The position numbers were made by a program, and so were the translations under genes. Under the pieces are notes generated by a model that saw only the letters and a program-made list of their open reading frames with translations, had not been told where the DNA came from and ran no database searches. This document shows, in pieces, positions 9,290 through 18,479 of a stretch of 64,000 bases of DNA. The stretch's first letter is position 1. Each line of letters starts with the position of its first letter. The DNA comes from Chryseobacterium sp. (GTDB lineage: Bacteria; Bacteroidota; Bacteroidia; Flavobacteriales; Weeksellaceae), in assembly GCA_031286615.1 (NCBI GenBank), contig JAITUA010000015.1, forward strand, positions 496,001-560,000, in the 5' to 3' direction.

Positions 9290-10087
9290 TTATTTTATCT
9301 GTAATGAACTCGGCGGATAACCAAACTGCTTTTTAAATGCGAAGGAAAAATGCGATAAATTTTCAAAGCCCAGATCCAGATAAATATCAGAAACCGATCT
9401 CCCTTTTTGAGTAAGCAGAAAATGAGCTTCCTTTAATCGTCTTAGTTGAAGCCATTGTCTTGGAGGTAACCCAAATATCTTTTGAAAATCTCTTTTAAAA
9501 GCAGACAGGCTCCTTCCCGTCAAATAAGCAAACCGTTCTACATTGACATTGAAATGAAAGTTTTTGTTCATAAAAGTTTCAATATCTATTTTGTAAGGCT
9601 CAGAGAAATCAAATAAAATATCCTTAAGACCAGGATCGTCGCTCAGCATCAGAAGTAAAGCTTCTTTCTGTTTGAGTTGCAGAAGCTCTGTAGAAGCAGG
9701 AAGCTCTTCATAAGCCAGTAAAGAATACATAAAAGAAGTTAATGCCTTTTGATCCGGTTTTATAAAAGCCGGAGTATTGTCTTTCCTCTCTGCCTGATAA
9801 CCATATTCACGGCTGAAATCTCGTAAGATGGCTTCATCAAAATAGATGGTTACCGTTCTTATCTCCCCATTTTTAGGTGGGTATTTTGCAAACTTCAGAA
9901 GACGGTTTTTTCTCGCAGAATAAAGTTCACCTTCTTTAAATATTGTCTTTGTGATCCCGTCATTCAGTTCCATTTCCCCGGAAAGAACCAGCCCCAGACT
10001 ATGGATTCGTGCAAACTGTTCTCCTTCCCTGAATTCTGAAAAATGACAGGAGTAATTGATAGGTAAAGGAATATTATTTTCGCTCAT
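9290..10087 (-). CDS. AraC family transcriptional regulator
   Basis: A 265-residue regulator. The N-terminal part (1-150) looks like a cupin/AraC-type effector-binding domain (LGLVLSGEMELNDGI). The C-terminal double helix-turn-helix (about 170-265) reads NVNVERFAYLTGRSLSAFKR and SVSDIYLDLGFENLSHFSFA, ending KKQFGYPPSSLQ. It is encoded just downstream of an aldehyde dehydrogenase on the same strand, its most likely target or partner. No binding site could be assigned. Confidence 0.88.
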   Translation of the reverse strand: MSENNIPLPINYSCHFSEFREGEQFARIHSLGLVLSGEMELNDGITKTIFKEGELYSARKNRLLKFAKYPPKNGEIRTVTIYFDEAILRDFSREYGYQAERKDNTPAFIKPDQKALTSFMYSLLAYEELPASTELLQLKQKEALLLMLSDDPGLKDILFDFSEPYKIDIETFMNKNFHFNVNVERFAYLTGRSLSAFKRDFQKIFGLPPRQWLQLRRLKEAHFLLTQKGRSVSDIYLDLGFENLSHFSFAFKKQFGYPPSSLQIK

Positions 10088-10169
10088 GGCTCAGGCGGTT
10101 ATTTCTTGATGGATTCTTTTTCAAACTTACAAAACTTTTTTAGTATCAATGATGAATTACTTATTGTTT

Positions 10170-10208
10170 AAATCCTCAAAGCCTGCTATTCAAAGACTTT
10201 GAGGATTT
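10170..10208 (-). terminator. Hairpin after aldehyde dehydrogenase gene
   Basis: A 12-bp stem, AAATCCTCAAAG (10170-10181) with CTTTGAGGATTT (10197-10208), starts right after the minus-strand stop codon. There is no strong U-tract on the minus strand, so it may slow or partly terminate transcription into the AraC gene. Confidence 0.4.
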
Positions 10209-10213
10209 TATTA

Positions 10214-11629
10214 TCAGGCAAGAATGGTTTTAGGTTCCAGATAAGCTTCCAATCCGAATACACCATACTCACGGCCGATACCACTTTGCTTAAACCCACC
10301 GAAAGGAGCATAAGGATCATGTGAAAATCCGTTGATGCAGATTCTTCCGGCATCAATCTGTGCTGCAATACGTTCTGCATGCTCTTTGTCAGAAGAACTG
10401 ATGTAAGCTGCCAGCCCATAGGTAGTATCATTCGCAATAGCAATCGCTTCCTCTTCATTACTATAAGAAATAATAGACAGCACAGGTCCGAAAATTTCCT
10501 CCTGAGCAATACGCATATCATTACGTACATTGGTGAAAATAGTTGCCTTGACAAAATTACCATTTTCAAAGCCTGCCGGTTTTCCTTCGCCACCTGCAAG
10601 CAGAGTAGCACCTTCTTCCTGTCCCAAACGAATGTAGCTTTGTACTCTTTCAAACTGTTTTGTGCTTACCATAGGTCCTACAAGGGTATCTTCTTCATTA
10701 GGGTTTCCTACTTTTACCTGTTCTACAGCCTTTTTAGCCAGTTCATTCACTTCATGCAATCTGTTTTCAGGAACAAGCAGGCGGGTAGGAGCAATGCAGG
10801 CTTGTCCATTGTTCATATACGCTCCGAAAACGGCCATTGGAATAGCTTTTTCCAGATCTGCATCTTCAAGAATGATATTCGGAGACTTTCCGCCAAGTTC
10901 AAGGGTTACTCTTTTCATAGTATCTACGGCCCCTTTGGCAATAGCTTTTCCTGTAAGGGTGGACCCTGTGAAAGAGATTTTTGCGATATCAGGATGCTGG
11001 GTGATTTCTGCACCTACTACATTTCCTAACCCGTTTACAATATTGAATATCCCGGCAGGCAATCCGGCTTCGTGGAAACATTCGGTAAGCAGTTGGGTTT
11101 GGGCAGCGCTCATTTCACTTGGTTTGATGACGGCTGTACAACCGGCAGCAATAGCGGTAGCCAGTTTGTTGCAGATAAAACTGTTGCTGGCATTCCATGG
11201 AGTAATGATTCCTACCACTCCCAAAGATTCAAAACGTACTTTAGAATGTCCCACTGTCTTTTCAAAGTCATAAGATTCCAGCGTAGTAATAGTTGTTGTA
11301 AAGGCTGAAATTGCATTTTGAACACTCATCCTGCAGAACTGTAACGTTCCTCCATATTCGTTTACCATCACAGAAATCAGTTCATCTTCCCGTTTACTAA
11401 CCGCTTCATGAAGTTTTTGAAGTAAGCTGATACGTTCTTCTTTTGTTGTTTTTGAAAAGGTTTTAAAAGCTTTCTTCGCTGCGGCGATGGCCATTCGGGT
11501 GTCTTCTTCATTTCCAAGAACAACTTCTCCGGTCTTTTGATTGTTTGTAGGGTTGATAAGGTCAAATGTTTCTGTTCCATTCGGTGTAACAAATTCACCG
11601 TTGATGTAAATTTTATTAATCTGTTTCAT
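10214..11629 (-). CDS. NAD(P)-dependent aldehyde dehydrogenase family protein
   Basis: A 471-residue aldehyde dehydrogenase. The cofactor segment GVVGIITPWNAS (138-149), the Glu general base in VTLELGGKSP (Glu244) and the catalytic Cys in NNGQACIAP (Cys278) are all present. The ending YAPFGGFKQSGIGREYG is typical of the betaine/succinate-semialdehyde type. The substrate cannot be told from sequence. The neighbouring AraC gene suggests induction by an aldehyde or its precursor. Confidence 0.9.
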   Translation of the reverse strand: MKQINKIYINGEFVTPNGTETFDLINPTNNQKTGEVVLGNEEDTRMAIAAAKKAFKTFSKTTKEERISLLQKLHEAVSKREDELISVMVNEYGGTLQFCRMSVQNAISAFTTTITTLESYDFEKTVGHSKVRFESLGVVGIITPWNASNSFICNKLATAIAAGCTAVIKPSEMSAAQTQLLTECFHEAGLPAGIFNIVNGLGNVVGAEITQHPDIAKISFTGSTLTGKAIAKGAVDTMKRVTLELGGKSPNIILEDADLEKAIPMAVFGAYMNNGQACIAPTRLLVPENRLHEVNELAKKAVEQVKVGNPNEEDTLVGPMVSTKQFERVQSYIRLGQEEGATLLAGGEGKPAGFENGNFVKATIFTNVRNDMRIAQEEIFGPVLSIISYSNEEEAIAIANDTTYGLAAYISSSDKEHAERIAAQIDAGRICINGFSHDPYAPFGGFKQSGIGREYGVFGLEAYLEPKTILA

Positions 11630-12136
11630 TTTGATGATTTTAATACGACAAAGTTCGTCAGAAACAGAAAAAACAGGTTTGTTGTATAGTTCAATTTTTA
11701 TTTGTTGTATGGTTCAGATTTGTGTATGAAATCTAAGCTGTTTGTTTTCCTTTTTGATTTAATATGAAAAAATGGTGTGTTCTTCTCTGAAATTGACTAC
11801 TTTTATCATAACCAAGTAAATAGGTCGTTTTTGAGAACAACACTTAAACTTATTATCGCTTAGTATCAGTCTTCGTAACCACAGGCTGATCGTTCTTTCG
11901 TTTGGATAATTCTATCCGAACAGGTTTTCATTTCATCATATTATCTATTGCATTGCCTTCGAAAGGCAGTTATATCTGTTGTTTATGCTTTAATCATTAT
12001 GATTTCAAAGACTGAATACAGATCAAATTATACCTTAAGAATAGTCTTTGGGTAAATCTCAGATGTATAACCTTCTTGTAATGCGTGAATAATATGGAAA
12101 AAATCCAACAAAGAATACCAGGCACGATTATAAGTA
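11630..12136. other. Intergenic region with two small hairpins, no gene seen
   Basis: About 500 A/T-rich bases between divergent genes. Two compact stem-loops are visible: GTTTGGATA/TATCCGAAC (11900-11921, one G-U pair) and TGCCTT/AAGGCA (11954-11968). Neither is followed by a T-tract. I could not assign an RNA gene or leader peptide. The region must hold the promoters of both flanking genes. Confidence 0.4.
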
Positions 12137-12784
12137 ATGAGTACAAAACATATTTGGGAGGTAAAAGCGAAAAACACTCCCTTACTAAAAAAGAAATGCA
12201 ATCATTGTAACAGCGACAGGTTTTACTGCAGCGATAAATTCAGATTGAATGCACAAAAAAAGAATATTGATATATGGTTGATTTACCGATGTGTAAAATG
12301 CAGCAACACCTATAACATGACTGTTTTTTCAAGAATAAGAACAGAATCTGTCAGTAAAGAATTCTTTAATAAATTTTCAGAAAACAATACAGAAATTGCC
12401 TGGGAATATGCTTTTTCACAGGAAATAAGAAGGAAAAATAATGTAGAAGCAGATATGGAAAGCGTAGAATATGAAATTCTATACAATAACATACTTGTTG
12501 AAGATCTGATCAAAATGAACAGTGAGACGATTTCATTTCAAATACAATGTTCTTTTGATTTTAACGTAAGAATTTCAACCGTTATCAGAACATGTTTAGG
12601 TCTTTCATCATCTAAATTGAACCTCCTGCTTGATTCAGGTACAGTTTATTTTAACGAAAAGCCTTTACAAAAGAAGTACAAGATTAAAAACGGCGATAGG
12701 GTCACCATCAGCAAGAAAACACTGATCGACATCTACCTTATCGGGAAAGAGGAATTACTTCTCAGGACCGCAGATACTCAATAA
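12137..12784 (+). CDS. DUF1062 family protein with zinc-ribbon-like N-terminus and S4-like C-terminus
   Basis: A 215-residue cytosolic protein recognisable as DUF1062 from the N-terminal CNHCNSDRFYCSDKFRLNAQ and DIWLIYRCVKCSNTYN. The two CxxC pairs (about residues 21/24 and 56/59) could hold a metal. The C-terminus (about 150-200: SSSKLNLLLDSGTVYFNEK, then KNGDRVTISK) resembles an S4-type RNA-binding fold. The function of the family is unknown. RNA binding is an inference from the C-terminal pattern. It is transcribed alone. Confidence 0.7.
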   Translation: MSTKHIWEVKAKNTPLLKKKCNHCNSDRFYCSDKFRLNAQKKNIDIWLIYRCVKCSNTYNMTVFSRIRTESVSKEFFNKFSENNTEIAWEYAFSQEIRRKNNVEADMESVEYEILYNNILVEDLIKMNSETISFQIQCSFDFNVRISTVIRTCLGLSSSKLNLLLDSGTVYFNEKPLQKKYKIKNGDRVTISKKTLIDIYLIGKEELLLRTADTQ

Positions 12785-12787
12785 TAA

Positions 12788-12824
12788 AAGAGCCTCTCAA
12801 TACTATTTTTGGAGGTTCTTTTTT
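12788..12824. terminator. Terminator between convergent genes
   Basis: AAGAGCCTC (12788-12796) pairs with GAGGTTCTT (12812-12820, one G-U), followed by a T-run on the plus strand. It directly follows the DUF1062 gene. Confidence 0.7.
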
Positions 12825-12828
12825 AATC

Positions 12829-14061
12829 TTACTTTGGCTTTTTTAAAAGATTGACCTGTTTCTGTAAAGTCTGTTTTTCCGGTTTTGACTTCGTAAGACG
12901 AATGGCTTCTTCAAAGTGATCAATCGCTTGATCCGGATTGATTTCAGCATACAAATATCCCAGCAATCCGTGATAATATTCGTTGTTGATGAGGTTAAGC
13001 TTTTCTGCTTCAGTAACGGCCATTTCATTTCCATAGACTTTGGAAAAAGCGAAAGCTCTGTTTAAGGCTGTAACCGGAGAATATTCAATGATGACAAGTT
13101 GATTGTAAAGGTTTAAAATATGCTGCCATTTATCTTTAGCAGATGAAGTATGCCAATACGCGATACCTGCCTCCAGATGATATTTTGAAACGGAACTACT
13201 CTCGGTCTTACAGGCTTCTATCAGGTAATAATTGCCTTTTTCGATCAAAACTTTATCCCATAATGTTACATCCTGTTCCTCAAAAAGAATGGCTTCACCT
13301 TCATCATTGGTTCTTGCATCAAGCCTCGAGCTCTGAAAACACATCAAAGCCAGCAAAGCATTGGTTTTTGGGGTGTTGGTCAACTGATTGTCAGTAAGAA
13401 TCAGGGTAAGTCTTATGGCTTCCAGGCAAAGGTCTTTACGGATTAAAAGAGTATTCGTTCTGGAAAAATAGCCTTCATTAAATAATAAATATAAAGAAGT
13501 CAGTACCGTTTCCAATCGCTGGTGAATATCCTGTTCACGTAAAGAATCTATTGTAAAATGGTGTGTTCTGAGAGTTTCCCGACCTCTTTGCAGGCGTTTT
13601 TTAATCGTCTCCGTTTTTGAAAGAAAAGCATTGGCAATTTCTTCAACACTGAAGCCACAGAGAATCTGAAGAGCCAGACATATTTGAGTTTCCCGGGAAT
13701 TGACAGGGTTACAGGCTGCAAAAATCATTTCCAGCTGGCTGTCAGTGATGTTTTTGGTATCAAAATCTATGTCTGGGCACTCTTTTTCTGTGGTTCTTAC
13801 TTCTTTTTTGTTCTTTTCAACAATGGAAAGGTGTTTGAAATAATCTTTTGCTTTATTCTTGGCCACCGTGTAAAGCCAGGCCGATGGATTATCCGGAATT
13901 CCGTGTAATGCCCAATATTCCGAAGCTTTCAGAAAGGTTTCACTGGCAATATCTTCTGCAATCTCGATATGTTTGATATCAAAACTTCTGCAAAGTACAG
14001 CAACTATTTTACTGTACTCGGTTCTGAATAAATGCGGTGTTATTTCATTCGGATTTGTCAT
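12829..14061 (-). CDS. ECF RNA polymerase sigma factor, ECF42-like, with C-terminal TPR-like extension
   Basis: A 410-residue protein. The N-terminal part (1-175) is a sigma-70 region 2 and 4 pair: ASETFLKASEYWALHG and AWLYTVAKNKAKDYF in region 2, VEEIANAFLSKTETIKKRL in region 4. The remaining 230 residues form a helical extension with TPR-like segments, for example LLGYLYAEINPDQAIDHFEE. ECF42 sigma factors have this architecture and are encoded beside a DGPF/YCII protein, exactly as here (33 bp upstream on the same strand). No anti-sigma gene is adjacent, and in ECF42 the C-terminal domain is thought to do the regulation. Confidence 0.88.
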   Translation of the reverse strand: MTNPNEITPHLFRTEYSKIVAVLCRSFDIKHIEIAEDIASETFLKASEYWALHGIPDNPSAWLYTVAKNKAKDYFKHLSIVEKNKKEVRTTEKECPDIDFDTKNITDSQLEMIFAACNPVNSRETQICLALQILCGFSVEEIANAFLSKTETIKKRLQRGRETLRTHHFTIDSLREQDIHQRLETVLTSLYLLFNEGYFSRTNTLLIRKDLCLEAIRLTLILTDNQLTNTPKTNALLALMCFQSSRLDARTNDEGEAILFEEQDVTLWDKVLIEKGNYYLIEACKTESSSVSKYHLEAGIAYWHTSSAKDKWQHILNLYNQLVIIEYSPVTALNRAFAFSKVYGNEMAVTEAEKLNLINNEYYHGLLGYLYAEINPDQAIDHFEEAIRLTKSKPEKQTLQKQVNLLKKPK

Positions 14062-14093
14062 GGCTTATCAAAAGGCTGTAACAAAGGTAATTA

Positions 14094-14444
14094 TTACAAT
14101 TTACTGATTTCCCTTACTTCTACATTTCCTCCAAATAACAGAATAGGACATTCTTTACATAAAGCAGCCGCTTCTTCAATAGATTCTGCATGGATGAGTG
14201 TATATCCCATGATGGATTCTTTGATTTCGGCATACGGACCATCAGAAATTATTCCATCAGATTTTACAACCTGTCCTGTGCTTTCCAGGCGGTTTCCTCT
14301 GTCGGCCAGTTTATTTTGCGCAGCAATTCCTGCGATCCAGTCCATCCATTTCTGGGTATTGGCTTGCATCTGTTCCGGTGATGTCTTAGGCATAGACTTG
14401 TAATCTGCACGGAAGACTAATAAGAATTCTTTCATTGTATTCAA
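14094..14444 (-). CDS. DGPF/YCII-related protein, ECF42 partner
   Basis: A 116-residue ferredoxin-like-fold protein of the YCII/DGPF family: MKEFLLVFRADY at the start, then the diagnostic motif as SDGPYAEIKESIMGYTLI (Tyr in place of the last Phe of DGPF). It precedes the sigma-factor gene in the same orientation with a 32-bp gap and is the typical target or partner gene of ECF42 sigma factors. Its biochemical role is unknown. A start at the internal Met at codon 4 is equally possible. Confidence 0.85.
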   Translation of the reverse strand: MNTMKEFLLVFRADYKSMPKTSPEQMQANTQKWMDWIAGIAAQNKLADRGNRLESTGQVVKSDGIISDGPYAEIKESIMGYTLIHAESIEEAAALCKECPILLFGGNVEVREISKL

Positions 14445-14674
14445 ATTTTTGATTCATCTTGATGACGACTAATTTTCTTCAATGGGGACATTTATTTTAT
14501 ATAAACGCCAGAATTATTTCAAATACATAGTTGTTCTGAAAATACATAAGTTTACTGTAAAAATACGGAATGAAACCAAGGATCTGATGTCTGTTTATTG
14601 TCATTTGATAAAAAAATAAACCAGAATCCTGAGATCCTGATTTATCAATAGTGAATAGAAAATTTCAAGGTATT

Positions 14675-15076
14675 TTAATCCCACTTATTTTGGGTAGAAA
14701 TTGCATACTTTCCAGCTCCTGTAAAGAAAAAACTTAGGCTTACCAGCATATAGATCACCAATAATTCCAAAGCCCAGCCTCCAAATTCATTAAGCTTGAA
14801 AATATTAGCGGTTTGCGCAAGGAGGGTAGCAGTAAAGCAATTAGCAGCAAAAATTAATCCTGCCAGCCTTGCCCTGAATCCTATAATCAACATAACAGGA
14901 GCTATAATTTCACCCGCAAAGACACCATAAGCAAAGAATGCTGGTAAGCCGTGCATGGTCATCATATCTTTAATAAATCCAACTCCGTGGATCAGTTTGC
15001 TGATTCCATAAACCGACATGGGAAATCCGATAGCTATTCTGCAGATAAGCATTCCTAGATCAATGTTCTTTTTCAT
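14675..15076 (-). CDS. DoxX family membrane protein
   Basis: A 133-residue integral membrane protein with four predicted helices (IAIGFPMSVYGISKLIHG, FAYGVFAGEIIAPVMLIIG, GLIFAANCFTATLLAQ, WALELLVIYMLVSLSFFF) and the DoxX pattern. Family members are linked to redox or quinone-related membrane functions, but the role here is unknown. It lies 13 bp after an outer-membrane-like protein gene on the same strand and is probably co-transcribed. Confidence 0.82.
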   Translation of the reverse strand: MKKNIDLGMLICRIAIGFPMSVYGISKLIHGVGFIKDMMTMHGLPAFFAYGVFAGEIIAPVMLIIGFRARLAGLIFAANCFTATLLAQTANIFKLNEFGGWALELLVIYMLVSLSFFFTGAGKYAISTQNKWD

Positions 15077-15089
15077 TTCGTATTATTAT

Positions 15090-15710
15090 TTAAAAGTTAT
15101 ATTTTATAAATGCCCCGATATTTTCCAGGGTCTTTTTTCCGTTGTTAAACTGATCAAAATTGGAGGCCAGCCCGTACATCATTTTATCCTGTTTCACACC
15201 AAGTCTGATAAACTGCAGTCCTCTGGGATATCCGCTGTCATCAAGATTTCCAATAGCCAGTACACTGAAATATCCTTTGAGATCTTTTGTCAGATAAGGA
15301 GTATATTCAAATGATATGGACTGCTCCAGTGAAAATCCTTTCTGATAAGTAGTTCCTATGGAGTAGGAGAGAGAATAGCTGGGCTGGATGATCTTATATT
15401 GCAGATAAGCACTGAAAAATGCTCCCGGATTTTTAATTCCAAACGCTGCGTTGGCGCTAAGTCTTTGGGTAAAGCTATAAGCCAGGGTATTTCTGATGAA
15501 GAATATATTTTCTTTGTCTTTGGTGTATTCTGTATCAAATAATGTAAGATTGTTCAGTTTCAACCGTTCATTCAGCTGATAATTGACATTGTGCATATAG
15601 GTATACGAACGATGTCCTAAAACAAGATCCGGAGTATAAGAAAGTTTCTGTGCATTCAGATTCAGGGAAGCTGACGCAAGAGCTGTTATTGTGATGATTT
15701 TTGCCTTCAT
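15090..15710 (-). CDS. Secreted outer-membrane beta-barrel-like protein, unrecognised
   Basis: A 206-residue protein with a signal peptide (MKAKIITITALASASLNLNA, cleavage before QKL). The rest has alternating hydrophobic/polar strands and ends in Phe (GAFIKYNF), as outer-membrane barrels do. No family was recognised. It sits between a Crp-like regulator and DoxX, all on the minus strand with short gaps, suggesting one transcript. Its function cannot be stated. Confidence 0.65.
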   Translation of the reverse strand: MKAKIITITALASASLNLNAQKLSYTPDLVLGHRSYTYMHNVNYQLNERLKLNNLTLFDTEYTKDKENIFFIRNTLAYSFTQRLSANAAFGIKNPGAFFSAYLQYKIIQPSYSLSYSIGTTYQKGFSLEQSISFEYTPYLTKDLKGYFSVLAIGNLDDSGYPRGLQFIRLGVKQDKMMYGLASNFDQFNNGKKTLENIGAFIKYNF

Positions 15711-15774
15711 ATTTCACTCATTAAATTCTGAGAGCAAAATTATTCGGGCTGGAACGGAATAAACTTAAGAAATC

Positions 15775-16374
15775 TTAAGAAAGGTCAGACAGGTGCTTTT
15801 TTCTGAGATAACTCAGGTATTCTACTGTGATTCCCAGATAGGAAGCAATCATGTATTGAGGAAAACGCTGTTCAATATTGCGGTAGGTGCTGACGAATGT
15901 CCTGTATTTGGTATAAGCATCAACTCTTGAATGCTCAAAGGTTCTTTCCTGTAACGTAACATAAGCAGACTGCATTTTCAGCCGCCAGAATTCTGAAATG
16001 GGCGGGACTTCTTTGTATAGTAATTCCAAATGGCTTTTACTGATTTGTATAATCGTGGTATCTTCATTAGCCTGAATAAACATTCTTGAAGGCAGTTCGC
16101 TCAGATAGCTGTACAGATCATTCACCCACCAGTTTTCAATACCTAGCTGAGTCGTATTTTCTTTTCCTTTTTCATCAATATGATAAGCGTACAGACTTCC
16201 CTGAGCAATGAAGCGCATGTGTCTTGAAATCTGACCTTCACGAAGGAGATATTCTTTCTTTTTGAGCTGGATGATTTCTAATTTCGAAGTGATATAATCA
16301 ATATCCTTATCTTCTAAAGAAACGATTTCCTTAAAATGTTTTATCAGCTGTAAAAGTATAGTATCCGTATCCAT
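15775..16374 (-). CDS. Crp/Fnr family transcriptional regulator (cyclic-nucleotide-like domain)
   Basis: About 199 residues from the second ATG of a start doublet at 16374/16377. An upstream ATG at 16419 adds 15 residues with no family likeness. The N-terminal jelly-roll domain includes KKKEYLLREGQISRHMRFIA and GSLYAYHIDEKGKENTTQ. The C-terminal winged helix is degenerate (FPQYMIASYLGITVEYLSYLRKKHL). This is the common Bacteroidota Crp-like type that usually lacks the cAMP-binding Arg-Glu set. It probably controls the following OMP-DoxX genes, 64 bp downstream. Confidence 0.85.
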   Translation of the reverse strand: MDTDTILLQLIKHFKEIVSLEDKDIDYITSKLEIIQLKKKEYLLREGQISRHMRFIAQGSLYAYHIDEKGKENTTQLGIENWWVNDLYSYLSELPSRMFIQANEDTTIIQISKSHLELLYKEVPPISEFWRLKMQSAYVTLQERTFEHSRVDAYTKYRTFVSTYRNIEQRFPQYMIASYLGITVEYLSYLRKKHLSDLS

Positions 16375-16492
16375 CATAAAGTATTGTGCTTTGTTCCCAA
16401 CGATCATGTCAGGGCGCACTATAGGTACAAATTTACGGAAATATTAAAAATTTTTAGTGATAAGGCAATCTTTTGAATCCTATTTAAAAAGA

Positions 16493-16529
16493 AGAAGACC
16501 ACAATTTACAAGGTAAATTGTGGTCTTCT
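16493..16529 (-). terminator. Strong intrinsic terminator
   Basis: A perfect 17-bp stem, AGAAGACCACAATTTAC (16493-16509) with GTAAATTGTGGTCTTCT (16513-16529), has a 3-nt loop. On the minus strand it is followed by TTTTTAAA, so it ends the gene at 16549-16962. Confidence 0.85.
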
Positions 16530-16548
16530 CAGCTTAGAACTATTTAAA

Positions 16549-16962
16549 CTACGATTCTGTTTTCAAATAACCATAATGCAAAGCTGTTTCTTTTCCAAAC
16601 AAGCTTGAGAAAATATTCTGAAACTCATGGATGTATTTACACTTTATAGCGTTCCCATATATTTTCAGACCTTCCAGTATTTTTCTGGAGCTCAGGTCTA
16701 TATCGTATTTTATAAAAGGTTCCGGTCTTTCATACCGTATACTCTTATCTGAACTGTACGTTCTTGAGAATCCCAGTTTTTCAAGCCATTCTTCTGTTAT
16801 TTTGATAGGTTTGATAGAATCTGCCGGGACTGAGATACTTTGAATATCATTTTCAATTTTTACAAAATAAGCCTGCTCGACATTATGAAAGATCTCAGAG
16901 ATCGTATAAATCTGATTATTATACTCCACCAAGTTCTTGATTTTTAAATCTACTACGTTCAT
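16549..16962 (-). CDS. Small hypothetical protein of a Bacteroidota family
   Basis: A 137-residue cytosolic protein. I start at ATG 16962 (NVVDLKIKNLVEYNNQIYTI); an upstream ATG at 17025 adds 21 residues without family likeness. The layout resembles small proteins often seen in Bacteroidota genomes and phages: an opening like LRIGNYV, a middle PIKITEEWLEKLGF, and an end KYIHEFQNIFSSLFGKE (usually YVHELQNLY). Their function is unknown. It is monocistronic, closed by a strong terminator. Confidence 0.6.
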   Translation of the reverse strand: MNVVDLKIKNLVEYNNQIYTISEIFHNVEQAYFVKIENDIQSISVPADSIKPIKITEEWLEKLGFSRTYSSDKSIRYERPEPFIKYDIDLSSRKILEGLKIYGNAIKCKYIHEFQNIFSSLFGKETALHYGYLKTES

Positions 16963-17160
16963 GATATTTTGGTTTTTTAGGTGATGATAAAGTTCTGTAT
17001 AAACAGCAAATACTATGCCCGGCATTACATTGTTGTGGGCTGTTTTAGTGAAGGTTAGGTTAAATTTTTGCTATAAAAAATTAATAATATGTTAAAATAG
17101 TACACTCATAGGCGAATTATAGCGTATTGCCAAAAAAAATGATGTGGTATGTATGTGGTA

Positions 17161-18363
17161 CTAGTTTTTTGTTCTTCCTTTAGGCATTACATTAGCCGTA
17201 GTTAGCAGAAGAGCTATAATAACAGCTATGATAAGAATTCCTATAAAGACATTCCAGGAATAAGCATGAAGGAGATAACCGGTACCACTACCCAGAATAC
17301 TGGAGCCAAAATAGTAAAACAGCCAATAAATGGAAGTAGCTGAAGACTTTCCACGTTTGGCATACAATGCAGTCATCTGGCTGGCCATCGTATGGGCTGC
17401 AAAAAAGGAAAGCGTAAAAAGACCAAGTCCGAAAATAAGAATATAGATATTTTCAGATAACAACAATGCGGCTCCGGTGAGCATAAACAGGATAGAACCT
17501 TTCAGGATATCATTCATGGGAAACCTTCTGGAAAGACGCCCGGTGACCATCGTACCAAAGACTCCGAAAATGTACATGAGAAAGATAAAAGCAATGATAA
17601 AATGGCTTAATGAAAATGGTTTTGCTTCCAGTCTGAACGTCAGATAATTATAAACACTCACAAAAACACCCATCAGCAAAGCAGCTGTGCAATACAGTCG
17701 AAGCATATAAGGATTAGTCAGGAAAAATTTCATCTGTTTTACCTTAAGGTGATAATCTGTTTTCTGTGGATTGAAAAACCTAGACTCCGGAAATAATTTC
17801 CAGAATACAGCCCCCAGAATGAAGCTTTCTATCCCGATAAAAAGAACAGCATTCCGCCATCCGAATTCACCAGCAAGAAGGGTAGCCATTATTCTTCCGC
17901 TCATTCCGCCAATCGTATTACCGCTGAGGTACATGCTGATGGCTGCCGGTACTGCCAGAGCATTCACTTCCTCTGTGAGATAGGCCAGAGCAACTGCAGA
18001 AACTCCGGAAACAACAAAGCCTTTCAGTACTCCGATAGCGATCAGGAGACTTAAGCTTGGGATCCAGGTGGAAATAATGGTAAGTAGAGCAGATGAAATC
18101 AATGAAAAGACCATCAGACCCTTTCTGGAATAGCTGTCTGCTTTAAAAGCAAAAAATAATAACCCTAATGCCATACCAATTGTGGAGGAGGAGACAAGAA
18201 GGGAAGTATCACCTACAGATACCCCGAACTGTTCTGCAGCCATAGGCAGCATCGGCTGGAAAAGATAAAGCTGAGCAAAAACCGAAAGTCCTGAAAAGAA
18301 AATACAAAGTTTTATAAATCGGAAACGTGAGCTTCCCTGATTGGCTTTTTCAGATGAATTCAT
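17161..18363 (-). CDS. Major facilitator superfamily transporter
   Basis: A 400-residue polytopic protein with about 12 hydrophobic helices. It has an MFS loop-like segment after helix 2 (FAFKADSYSRKGLMVFSL) and a second one midway (GTMVTGRLSRRFPMND). It resembles the YnfM/arabinose-efflux branch of drug:H+ antiporters. The substrate is unknown. Start ATG at 18363. The AraC-like gene upstream (18480-19436) points the same way, 116 bp off. Confidence 0.87.
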   Translation of the reverse strand: MNSSEKANQGSSRFRFIKLCIFFSGLSVFAQLYLFQPMLPMAAEQFGVSVGDTSLLVSSSTIGMALGLLFFAFKADSYSRKGLMVFSLISSALLTIISTWIPSLSLLIAIGVLKGFVVSGVSAVALAYLTEEVNALAVPAAISMYLSGNTIGGMSGRIMATLLAGEFGWRNAVLFIGIESFILGAVFWKLFPESRFFNPQKTDYHLKVKQMKFFLTNPYMLRLYCTAALLMGVFVSVYNYLTFRLEAKPFSLSHFIIAFIFLMYIFGVFGTMVTGRLSRRFPMNDILKGSILFMLTGAALLLSENIYILIFGLGLFTLSFFAAHTMASQMTALYAKRGKSSATSIYWLFYYFGSSILGSGTGYLLHAYSWNVFIGILIIAVIIALLLTTANVMPKGRTKN

Positions 18364-18479
18364 GATTTTTTTGCAATTAAAATGCAGTGGTTTGACAGAA
18401 AAATTAAGTCTTGTAAATTTCCTGATTATTTTCCGAATTTAAAAATCATTATTTCAATCATATGCATTGGTGAAACAAA

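Noticed and set aside
9980-11310. Several long plus- and minus-strand frames overlapping the aldehyde dehydrogenase gene
   Set aside because: They are alternative-frame shadows of a well-supported 471-residue enzyme with all catalytic motifs.
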